Assembly (NCBI GenBank): GCA_013396755.1
Contig: VWZF01005810.1
Span: 2,422,949 to 2,486,948, forward strand
Direction: 5' to 3'
Length of the DNA: 64,000 nt
Origin: Sclerurus mexicanus
Taxonomy: Eukaryota; Chordata; Aves; Passeriformes; Furnariidae
In this document: positions 1-12,000 of the stretch, in pieces
How the letters are laid out: each line of letters starts with the position of its first letter
Position numbering within the stretch: the first letter of the stretch is position 1
Program-made: the position numbers and the translations under genes
Notes under the pieces: model-generated
Seen by the model: the letters and a program-made list of their open reading frames with translations, nothing else
The model's database searches: none
Told to the model about the DNA's origin: nothing

Positions 1-43
1 ATCATATACAGATTGCAACAATGGCAAATTTTGTCTCTGTGAG
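1..43 (+). CDS. OTOG: OTOG exon fragment, C8 domain of D3 (5' end cut by window)
   Basis: Reading from base 2, the frame gives a 14-residue segment ending in the pattern C-x-C-E, followed by a GTAAAAG donor at 44. It resembles the middle of the C8 domain in VWF D3, where a Cys-rich stretch ending C-x-C-[DE] sits just before a conserved Ala-Tyr-Ala-x-x-Cys motif. The exon ends in phase 0. The match rests on a short stretch and on its position just upstream of clear D3 exons, so it is likely but not certain. Confidence 0.55.
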
Positions 44-3000
44 GTAAAAGCATAAAAAGTGAAGTGGGCTGGACTTCAGAACAGTTAGGATTGTCAACAC
101 CAAAAAAATGGCCAAGCTACTAAGAAAGGTTGTTGTGACTCAACAGAACACCCCAGTCTGTCAGTGATAAAAAAAAAAAAATTCCTCATTAAACAGTAGC
201 AACTGTTCTTGTTATCCCAATATTATTTTTGAAAGCCACAAAGGAGTTGCTTAGTTACATTAGAAGAAAATGCTCCTCTGATGTCCAAGAAAGTGAGAAA
301 GCAGTGGCATTGGGGAATCTATTTTAATGTCTTTGGCTATGCGTATACCTGCATTCATAGCAAAATTTTCTGCAATGCTGTGATATGTTGACATGCTCAG
401 CTCCTGTGAGGTAAGAGAACTGTGGGCTCAGTTGGTGTGTCAACTGCAGCGAGTGTCACCCGGGCCATAATTCACCATTTTGTAAAGGATTTGCTGTGTC
501 ACCAAACAGAAGACAAATGCTGGTAGACTTCACTAGGAGACACATGGTTGTTTTCAAATGCCATGACGAATCCTTTTGAGGAACACATGCCTGATATCAG
601 AAGCTTGATTAATTGTCTGTAAACTGTGTACGGTTCTTTTGTTTTGAATGAACTGTACCGATGCATGGGGTACAGTAAGCTCGTATTACTGATTGCTGGA
701 GGGGGAATTTAAGTATTAAAAAAATGGGAAGCATGTGGTGGAGGTGGCTGATTAGCATCCTGGCTAGCATGAAGTATTCATGCCATGACACTGGCAAAAT
801 CCAGTTTCTGAGCTGTGGTGGTTTCAGTCATGGGAATTGCAGTCCTGTAGTAACAACAAAGCTGAGGATGATCTGGTGTGAAAATTAATGTCTAAAATTA
901 ATATATAGACTGAAAGGAATATTTCCCTCAGTTTAGAGAGACAGGTACTTGAATGGCTTTTAAAACGTGGTTACTGCTTTTCCTTATACACTAAATATTA
1001 AATGATTGTGGGTATTTGGGTCATAGTTAATATACAGATTACCAAAAGAAGCAAAATAATCTATTACTTTAGCTAGGTATAGATGTACTTTATTGTTCTC
1101 TTGGCTTATTCTTGACTTCATGTTAGTTCAGACCATGGTGCTGTGCCTCTGTTTCTCCTCCCCTGCATTTTCTGTCTAATCTCTACTTAGTTTTAACTTT
1201 TAAAGTAGGAACTGCATCTTCATAGAATCACAGAATATCCTGAGTTGGAAGGGGCACGGACACACAAGGATCATCAAAGTCCAACTCCTGGTCCTGCACA
1301 GGAGAACTCCAAGCGTCACACCATGTGCCTCGTGTGCCTTGAGAGTGTTGTCCAAACATTTCTTGAACTCTGTCGGGCTTGGTGCTGTGACCACTTCCCT
1401 GGGAAGCCTGTTCCAGTGCCCAACCATCCTCTGGGTGCAGAATTTTCTAATATCCAACCTAAACCTGCCCTGGTACAACTTCAGGCCATTCCCTTGGGTC
1501 TTGTCACTGGTCACTAGAGAGAAGAGATCAGTGCCTGCCACTCCTCTTCCCCTCACAAGGAAGTTCTAATTGCAATGAGGTCTCCTCTCAATCTCCCGTT
1601 GTCAGCTGAACACACCAAGTGCCCTCAGCCCCTCCTCATACAGCTTCCCCTCAAGGCCCTTCACCATCTTCATTGCCCTCCTTTGGATGCTCTCTAATCT
1701 TCTGGTGCCCAAAACTGCACACAGGCCTTGAGGCGAGATCGCATCAGTGCAGAGTAGAAAGGGTGTTTTTGCACTGTGTGTTTTGTGTTGTTTTGTTTTA
1801 CAGTGGCTTCTGCAGTCAGTGTTAGGTCCTTGGCATGTTTAGGCGTTCCAGAAGTGATGTTGACAACACAAAAAACTTTAAATATGTTGAATGACTGAAC
1901 TGATGTTCTCCTGATGCTTGAAAGGCATTTTTCCATAATTCATAAAAAAGCACAAATTTCACTATACCTTATATGTTTACTGAGGCATACCAAAAACTTT
2001 GAGATAATGGAAACCAATTCTTTCAATATATTCAACTTTTGCTGTGGGAATTTGGTCTGCTCTTTAATATAATTTACACCCCAATACACACTAATACAGA
2101 TTGGCCTGGCATACTCAATTCTCTAAAATCCCTTGACTGGAAAATGAAATGTCAAGTGGTTCTACAGCTCTTTGAAAGCACCTTTTATGACCAGGTTCAT
2201 GAATTCATCTGTTCTGTGTAGTTCTTTCTGCAGAAGTAGGGATAAAATTTGCAGACAAGCATGACTTCATTTTTGACTCAAAGCAGCATTTATGAACCAC
2301 TCATCAAATGCTATGCCTTTTTGTAGAAATTTGCCCTAATTCCTGCTAAGGCATGCAACACTACCAAACTCAGTGAACTTAATCGGTAGAAAAGCTTGAG
2401 GAAAACATGGCTACCATTTCATAAAGTTCATTTGGAGAATGGGAGATGGTATGTTAATCCCAGCACTTGGAAGTGTTAATTCATGATCACTGTTCTGCTA
2501 AATTGAGAAGCTATCATTCTTCTTTGGGTTACAGTATGTCCTCTGCAAAGCTTGTACCTTTATTGTGTTTGAAACTTACTCTACGATTAATGGTGAGCTT
2601 TGTGGCAAGAGTTAAAAGTTGTGGATTTGTCTCCGTACTTAATCTAGAGTAGGCCGATGAATGAGATTTCCTAGATTCCACTTGGATTTACTGTTATTGC
2701 TGGTTATTACTACTGTTGGTGATTCCCTGTGCCAACAGGTCTCTGATGTGTTCTATCTTTCTGTCACATATCTTCTTTTGTCCTTAAACCTTACCACTGT
2801 AACCAGTCAGTGCATACAAAACCCCATATATCAGTCAGCAAAATGTTTGGAAATAATTCCCTTCCTTCAGTAGATTTAAGTAACTGAAATTGATTTCACT
2901 AGAAGGGGTCACAGAAGAAATCATGACATGTACTTAAGTTCTTATGGGAACGTGACTTTACAAATGCATTTGTTGCTGTCAGAAGAATGACCTCTTTAAA

Positions 3001-6000
3001 ATCAGTGATAAGTTATGTTCCTGGATAAAGTAAGATGTAAAGGGAATAACACTAGATGGCAACATACACACCCTTTTGTTTGAGTTTGACTCCTACTTTT
3101 AAGAGAATTATTTGTGTTTTAAAAGAAGACATTAATGCTTAATCGTGACAGAGAGATAATTACTTGCAGGTAGAGATGTCCCTAAATTGCAGGAAGAACA
3201 ATTTCTTAAGATCTTCAGAGAAAAATTGACTGTCTTGAAGAAGAAGTAAAAGAGCTACTCTCTTATCTCAGTCAAGCAAAGATCAGCAAAACTTTAAAAG
3301 GAAAAAGACTTCTTTGTAGGCTCTGAACAACATTGCTCTAAGCTCAGGTTTACCAATTTAGAGGGGATCCATATATTATGATGATGATCTTCTGCAGGCA
3401 TAAGCGTAGGGAAGTGTCACTGCCCTGCCCTATTGCTACTAGAAGGGTCTGGGGTGGGTTGTCATAGTTCAGGTACTGAAATACAGATATATTGTGTAAA
3501 TCTTGCAGGTCTTTGAAGAGTCACTGCACTAATCTAGTATTGTGTGGGAAACCATTCTGCTTGCAGAAGAGGAAGGGCTGTAGTGAAAAAGAAAACATGA
3601 TAGTGCATTTGAACATAGAAATGCACGTCACCCACATGAGGATTGCCATGAATTTGTTTCATTCAGATTTTACACTCACTCTGTTTCTTCTTTACATTAA
3701 TTTTGTAAAGTTTCTGCATAATTTAGTAAGTACTGGAAGTATAGCTGATCCTTACTTTTGTTTATTCTCCCTTTGAAGTTTAGTTGTTCCTCTCTCTGAA
3801 TTTGTACTTTGGGTTTCCATTATGTGACTTAGAAATCTCTCAATAAGCACTGTCTGTGCAGTGTTCTAAAGATGGGTTGGTTTTTTGTTGTATTTTGGTT
3901 GAGTTAGGTTTTGGGTCTTTTTAAAAATTTGCCATATTCATTGTTGGTATCATTTTGTGTGGTGAAGTATGTGTTTTAAGCTTTATAAGACTACTTGTTT
4001 CGTCTTACGTGAGTTGCTTTGTTCATTATGAAAACAGAATTTCAGATTCAGAATGTTTTGAGGTTTGAATTAATTTCTCTTTGGAGTGGCTATCTTATGC
4101 TGCTTTGGAGAAGACCAGCTTTTAAGATATACTGCTTTAAAAGGACTTAATTGGCATAATTTCTGATTACTTTAGAATGCTATTTTGTTTGGCTTTCAAA
4201 ATACAGTTGTATCATACTATGTACACCTCTGTGTTATATCAACAAATTTTACACATGAAGTAAACAACTGTTGTGATATCTTATAAAATCAGTGTATCCA
4301 AATGGTGATTTTAATTTTGATTCTAATAGCAATAATTGTAGCAAAATAACATAATCTGAATTTTGCACTTTGAATAACCAAACTTATAGTTTCATTGCTG
4401 ATACAGTTTTTCAAGTGATTGTAATATACACTAAATGTGGCTAATTCAGTGGGGGGGTTTCATACTATAAAGAGTAAAACACACTGTGAATCAAACACAT
4501 TCTAATGTGTGTTGCATAAAGGTAAACTGTTTTTCTATGTTTTAAAAAACCTTAGCTATTCAAAAATATTACCAATTTTATTTGTAGAGAATACAGGTAG
4601 ACACTGTAGCAGATTCAGAGCTGCAGTGAATGTAAAGTATGCTTCTTAGTGATGAGTATCTGTGAGTATTTCTAGAAATATATGAGAATAACAGATCTTT
4701 GTTGGTTTTCAGATGTCAAATTTAAATTTCTGTCCCGTTCTACTTGTGAATGGCATTATGATGCCTGCACAAGCCCTTGTTTCAAGACATGCAGGGACCC
4801 ATTGGGAAAAAACTGTCAGACAGTGCCAAAGTAAGTATTTGTATTTTTATGGAAAAGTGTGTAATTTGGGCAGTATACTTAGGCAGGGTAGTAGGAATAT
4901 AAGGGCTTAGTATATCAGGACTGTATTCTTGTGTGAGGAGGTAAGGCAAAGAGAAAACACATAGACTAAAACCTGCTCCTGCAGCTACATGAAATTGGCA
5001 TTTCAGTCCTTAGTGTACTGTCAGATTCTGGAATGACTAGTATATTTGTATGTATACAACCTGGGGGGTATTAATAAGTGTTATTACAAGTTGGTTTCAA
5101 GTAGTTGTGCCCCTGCTTTTCCATTATGCCATTGCAACAGCCATATTTGTCATTGCTTTTTCCTCCCAGCTGGAATTTGTGCTAAACCTGGCAAAACTGG
5201 CACTTGGATTTTCACAAGTGAAAATGTTTGGTATTTCTTAAACAATAGTGTTCACTATTGAACCTGCAACTGTTCATTTCAAAGGCTGAGTGTCATGAAG
5301 CTCGTGTTTTAGCTTAGATCTGAGTGGGAATGGAAGTCATGGCAATGACATTTTGAAGGAGTACACTGAGGTGAACCAGACATTTTATATGTAAATTCTG
5401 TTTTCCTGAAGTTAAATGCTTGATCCAGAAGATACTGTTCAAGTAGTTATTAATAACTGTTTTTCTTTTAGAGTGGAAGGATGTATCCCTGCCTGCCCTC
5501 TCAATATGTTGCTGGATGAAATCACTCAAAGATGCGTGTATTTTGAAGACTGTATGTCTGAAAAATTATATATATTATGTATTATACTTAGCTTATCAAA
5601 TTCTTAGTTCTTTAGTCATAATTTCAAATATCAGTGCCTACATTTGTGTAACTATGACCTTAGTTATACGAATCGTGAGCTCACTAAACATAGACTTTAA
5701 TTAAAATAATTTCACTCCTCAAAAATATGAGGCAAATTTTAAATGAAGAAAGAGCATCTTGGTTCTTAAAGTTCATAAAACATTTCATTAACATTATATG
5801 TAAAGCAAATGATTTAATGAATTTATTTTTTAATCTGCCTATGAGTTGTAGAAGTTTAAAGGCAGTTGAAAAGATCAGCTAACCTGTAACACTGTTAGCT
5901 TCATCACTATAGTTATTCATAAATTTCACACTGTTTTTTTGTGTCTGATTTCAGGCATTGAACCTACAGATGACAGTCCACCTTTGCCTCCCAGCATTCA

Positions 6001-9000
6001 AACACCAGCAGTTCCACACATAACATCCAGTGCAAGTTCGGCAGTGATGGGTGAAGCATTAACTTCATTTCCGGTACCTGAAGCAAAGGATGTGGAAACA
6101 ACTCTTGCTACAAAATTGCCACTCACTGCAACTACAGGAAAAACTGAATTTTCAGCTGCTACATCTAATGCAACACTTCCAACCATAACTTTATCATCAC
6201 GTATTTCACCACAGTCAACAGAAATGAGATCTGGGACAACAAAATCTAACGTAAGCTTGTTTGCTTCTGTTGACATATATCCTTTGTTTCCATTGACTGT
6301 CAGTTCAGAGACTTCCGCCAAAATACAGCTGACCAGTAGTGGTTCCACTAAACTACTGAGGGCCACAGAACCTCAGACACTGACTGCTACACATGCAGTC
6401 ACTACAAGCACAGAATCAGAAAGCAAACCAACTTCTACTTCTGTTTTTATGGGCGCATCACACAGAACCACAGAAACGCCAGTCAAAACTAAAATAATGG
6501 AGATCTCAGATATAGCCACAAGAGCACTTCCCACAAGAGAAGGACAAGTAAAGCCAGAAGGAGTTACAAGGTTTACACCCAGTTCATTTGAATCAATAAC
6601 AGAAAAAACTACTTATGTGCCACAGTTTTCCAGACTGCCATCTCTGCATGTGCCTTCCTATACACCGCCAGGAAACTTAACAGAAACCTCAGAAGGGACA
6701 AAAATCAGCATAGAACAGTCTTCTAGCACAGGAGCTAATGTTACAGTAACATCATTTTCTCCTGCACTCACTACATCTTTGTTAAAACCAACATCTTCAG
6801 CTGCAACAAAAACAGCAGCTGTTTTAACCAAGCAAAGCACAAAGACTACCTTTTCACCAACATCCATGCCACCTGTTTCATTAGGAAAGGCAACTATAGA
6901 ACCTCCTTTTGTAATGGTTCAACACCTGACTGGTACTCCAGAGGTACTTTTCACTACAACTCTGGGTCCAAAGAAGACAACTCTAAAAACTCAAGACAGA
7001 TCATCAGAAACAGCTTTGTCATTTATAACTCATGTAAAGGAAATTCCCAAAACAGCATCTCACATGGAGCATATATCAAGTTCCTATTCCCCTCCGTATT
7101 CACTACACCCTAGCTCTACAGCTGAAAAATCCTTCACTCTTTCTACAAAAAGACCTTCAGTTCCTACTCCTGCTTCTTCAGCTTCAGTTGAACTCAAGAA
7201 AACATTTAAAACTATTTCAACTACAGAATATCCCTCATACACAGTTCTAAACACAACAGAGTTTCTGACTACATTACACACTAAATATCTTGTTGCAGCT
7301 GAGACCATCAGAGTGACACCTTTGTCTGTTAAGGTAACATCCAGAGTAACATCCCCACTTGAGTCAACAGCAAAGTCAACTTTGATTTCCGGAAAAACAT
7401 CTACTGAATACAAGTCAACTTTGGTTTCAAGTACAGTGAAGACGAGCACTTCAGCATATTCAGGCAGTGTTACCACATCAGCAATGGAAACAAAAGAAAC
7501 CACCAGAGTTCCTTTTGTAGCTACAGAAAGAGAATCATCTCAAAGAACATCCATCACTGGATCTCCGCTTACTGTCCTTAGTGGCACTGAAACCACATTG
7601 TTCACAACACAGCCTGATAAATCACAAATGGAAAATATTACTACCATCTCTACTAGAAAGCCATCTGCCTTGACTTTTTCACCATCAAGTTTTGTAACCT
7701 CTTTAAATCATTCTCTTCCTTCACTACCCTCAGATGGAAAAGAAGCATCACTGACAACACTCAGTCCCATGCATACATCCCCTGAAACAATCTCTTTATA
7801 TCCAAAAACAACTATAGAAAAATCTGCATTAACAACGGAGAAGACCTCTCCAGTCCTGACTTTCTCTGTTTTATCCACTAAAACAGAACAGTCAAGTCCG
7901 GTAACAGTATCACTTGAAAAATCACCAGACAAAGCCACTTTGAATATCACTAATGCTACAACCTTCCCATCCTCTGAATTCAGCAGTCAGCTTGTAACAA
8001 CCGCAAGAATAACGACAGGCAAAGAAAAATCCTCTCTGTCCCCTTCTGTTGTACTTCCAGTAACAAAGTCTTCTCTCACTTTCTCTACCTCTCAGTATCT
8101 AGGAGATAAATCAGTTTCTTCTCCTTTAACACAATTGATACTGCAAGTAACAACCACACCAAAATATTCAGTAGAAACTAAAATGGCTTCTACAGCATTA
8201 AAGCCTACAGTCCAAAGTGTAACAGATACAGTGAAACTTACAGCAGCTGCAGCTCAGCCATCCCTGCCTCCATCTTCAGTAGGCTTCACTTGGCAGACAT
8301 CTTCAGGAGACAAACTTCCAACCACAAAGACCATGGTTCGACCACAGTTTTCTACTCAGAAGACTATGGAACTTGGTCATCACACTTCTGAACCTTCACT
8401 TACAAGCCAAAGTGTTAGCCCAGTTTACCAGTATCCTGCAGAAACTCTAACAAAATCCACGGTAGAACTGACTTCCTTATACCCCTTAATGACCTCTCTA
8501 CCTGAAGGCGTTCATTTGAGTACATTGCCTACCCCAGCAGGTCCTACAAAAGTTATTTTACCGACTGAAAAATATTTACATTTAACTGATTCAGTCACAG
8601 AGGCACACATGTTAAGAACTTCTGTTTTGCAGTCTACAGTCCCAACTAGAACAACAGCTGACTTGATTTTTGGCACCAGGATTCCCCCTTTCTCACCAGA
8701 AGTGTTTGTAACTCCCCTCTCTTTACCAACAGGTAAAAAAGAACCATTTCATTTGTTTTCCACACAAAAGGCAGGTACAGATCTAAAATTTACACACCAG
8801 GCTTCATTTATTGAATCACTTGATTCAAGACAAACACTTGAAACAACCTCACCTTCACCAGGTTCAAAGTCAACCTCTTCAATGATTTTGTTACCGGAAA
8901 CAACAGAAATGCCCATCATGATGGGGAGTGGGTCTTCCACGTCAACAAGCAAAAGTGATACAGAGAAAACCCCCTTCAGTTCCACATTTCTAGCAAGTAC

Positions 9001-12000
9001 AGCTCTGTCAACTTTGGCCCATTCATCAACTACAGCTTCAAAGATAAGCAGTGCTGGGCAAAATATTAGTATTGTATCAACAACTTTAGGCAAAGCAGAA
9101 AGAGTCACAGAACCCATCACAAGCTCTGTGAAGCCCGTCTCTGTTTCTGCTACTTCAGAAGCAAAAGGAGCTGTGCCCCTTGACACAGTGGAATCTGAAG
9201 AGCCACAATTACCAACACAAGTCCAACCGGTCCTTACTCAGGGTGTTACTCTTACCCCAGAAACACCTCAGACATTTTACTCTCCATATTTCACAAACAC
9301 AACTTCAGTTCTGCCCACTATACATTCATCTTCTGAATCAAAACCATTTTCTTCTATAGCTCCATCATCAGCCAGTACTACTCAAACTTCAAAACTTGAA
9401 ATATCTTCTGAGATGCAAACACCTTCTGTGAGTTCACTGCTAATGATATCTGATCATCTAAATGACACAACAGTTCCATCAGTTTCCTCATTTGCCCATT
9501 TATCTACCAAACCACTTCATGGCTTGATGACACCATTTTCTGATGGCCTGGAAACAGCTGAAGCTGTGTCAGGAGTCACAGCATCACCTTTTATAGTACC
9601 TCAAGGAACAGCAACTCTTCCAACTTGTACAGTGAGTAGCAATAAATATTTATCTGTCTGGTTTGGAATATGTCTTAGTTAATTTTACACACTGATTAAA
9701 AAAATTGTGAGCTATACCTTGATCTTTAGGATTTAAAGGGTCTGTATCAAGTAGGGAGCCCAATTATGTTATCAGTTATATCTGAAACCTTGGATGATTT
9801 CATTGCGCATTATGGTTTTTTCTAAATGCTATACTACACTCAATTTCAGGCCTCAGTTTTCTGAGGTGTGACCATTAAAAGAATTTGGTGGTTTTTTTTT
9901 TGTTTGTTTGTTTGTTTTTGGTTTTGTTTTTTTTTTGTCAAAATGCAGTGCTTTTACGTGCTTTTTTTGCGCCCTCCTTAAAATATGTCTTTCCAGAGAT
10001 CCCTGTTACTATTCCTGCTTGCGCCCTTCCATATTTTTCCTTCTCAACTTTTTTCAAAGTCAAGTTAAAAATTCAGTATTGCTGTTCTCACCTTTACAAA
10101 AGCACAGCAGTGTTAATCTGTCCTCAGAATGGCCAGGTTTTCAACATGCTCTTCAGTTGTAGCTTCCATCAATGTCAGTATTCTCTATTGGAAGAACGTG
10201 AATCCTTTTTTCAAACAAAAGCTTTGCAATATTGTGATGCTAGATTGATAAGAATGGTAACCTGTGTCTTTTATTAAATATGCCTTAGCCAATCACAGAG
10301 AATGAGTGCATAAAACACATTTGCTTGGATGGACAACTGATCCAAGTTAATAAGTCCCAGAACTGCCCATACAGTGCAACTCAGCCCAGCTGTGGAGTTT
10401 TAGGATTTGCTACTCAAATGAATGGTGACAAATGCTGCCCAAAGTGGGAATGTGCATGTAAGTTTTAATTATGCAGTACCTTTGAAATTACTTTAGGTAA
10501 CAATTTAGTGCATGTGTAAGAAGGGGACAAACTGACACTTCTGTACCATAGCATAGAAATGGAAGATGCACACTGTATGGGTTTCTCATTGTCTAATGAA
10601 ATTTATGCTTCTATTTGTACACCCAGGAAAATTAAATCAAAATGCTCCTTTAATGTAGATATTCCTCTTGTTCAGCTTTAGGTATCTGCAGTGGGTATGT
10701 CCAAGTCTGACTTAGACCCATCTTGTCATCAGTATAATCAGGGGCCACTTAATCAATATAATCAGTGGATTCTTTAATTCATTTTATATCTGCTTCAGGA
10801 TGAGAAGATTCCCCAGGCTGTTAACTATTTCTGTTAGCAGTTTGGAGATTCTGTACAATAGTAGCTCCCATTAGTTACCTAGAATTGGGTAGAAAGAATC
10901 CCAACCTTAAAGAAAATTCAATTTAGTCTATAATAGCAAAGAAAGTATGCAGAGATAAGCAACTGGAATTTCTGATTTGAAAAAACTCAGAGTAGAACTC
11001 CAAGCCCTTTGAAACACATGAGCTTTAGCAATGAGATTGGAAAGTTCTATGGTTCCACCTAGGGAACAAGACTAGAAGGGAACTAAGGATCTGGTGGGAT
11101 CTACTGTAATTCATGATTTTTCCTAGTTTGGGATTTGTAAAAATTGCAAACACTTGCTGGCAAGACCTGTAAGGAAATAGCTGATTGCAGAGGTCTGCAG
11201 GTTGGCCCCCTGAAATTGACTCTGCTGTTCATTTACAGAGATGCAACAGTATCAAATATAGCTGAAAATATATGCTGCATATATGAAACTCTAGTAAGCT
11301 AGTTAATCTTCTAAAATTTATTGATTTATCTTTATATTGTAATGTTTACTAAAAATCTAAAATCAGAAAAAAAAATGTTTTTTTTCCTTAGGTCGTTGCA
11401 CCATTTTCTCTGATCTGAGCATTGTAACCTATGATGGAAATCATTTGGCTTTATTCAAAGAAGCATCCTACATTGTTAGTCAAACTCAAGATGAAACTAT
11501 AACCATCCATGTCCTTGACTGTAGAATGGTAACTAACATTTATCAGCTAACAGATGGTATTTGGTACTACTACTACTAAGATGTATCTTGAAAGCCAGAG
11601 CATAGTACTGCTACCTAGTTATGGTTATTGTTATTCACTTCTATGCAATATCTATGAATTACACTTGCATATTGCAACACTTATGATTTGTATAACAGTT
11701 TGTCACCTGACTGTATATGCATAGTACCTTCTGAGACAGCTGGAATATGAGAGGTAGGTCCATGTTATCTTACTGGAAATGTAATGTAGACAAAGCAGTG
11801 AGAGATTAAGTGGATACACGTCATCAGTCACTTTCTATGAGTGTCGTCATGTAATAAGTACCACCATAGTTGTACCAGTGTGCCACCAATGTATTTCAAT
11901 GCACAATTTTTATCTATGTTCATATGGAAAAATTCATACTGGAAACACCAATCTTCAGAGCCATAAAAGACTGTAGAAATGCCAGACTGAATTGGACCAC

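Noticed and set aside
311..410. A phrase V-F-G-Y-A-Y-T-C near 330, similar to the A-Y-A-x-x-C of C8 domains, followed by a good GTAAGA donor
   Set aside because: No acceptor with a pyrimidine tract precedes it, the frame hits TGA before the donor, and no W-R or C-P follows. Probably coincidence.
421..560. A cysteine-rich reading of the plus strand that could be the missing C8 exon
   Set aside because: It lacks the A-Y-A-x-x-C and W-R landmarks, has a TAA just upstream in frame, and no acceptor/donor pair gives the required phase 0 to phase 1.
3493..3776. Open frame after a good TTGCAG acceptor with several cysteines at its start
   Set aside because: Cysteine spacing does not fit C8, the phase does not match the neighbouring exons, and the rest is hydrophobic, low-complexity translation.
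5998..9186. Several minus-strand open frames of 69-145 codons within the mucin exon
   Set aside because: They are antisense shadows of the Thr/Ser codon bias. No independent coding signal or family resemblance.
9632..9682. Continuation of the mucin frame to a stop at 9682
   Set aside because: A strong GTGAGT donor at 9632 joins in frame to the cysteine-rich exon at 10289, so the extension is intron read-through. A short alternative isoform cannot be excluded.
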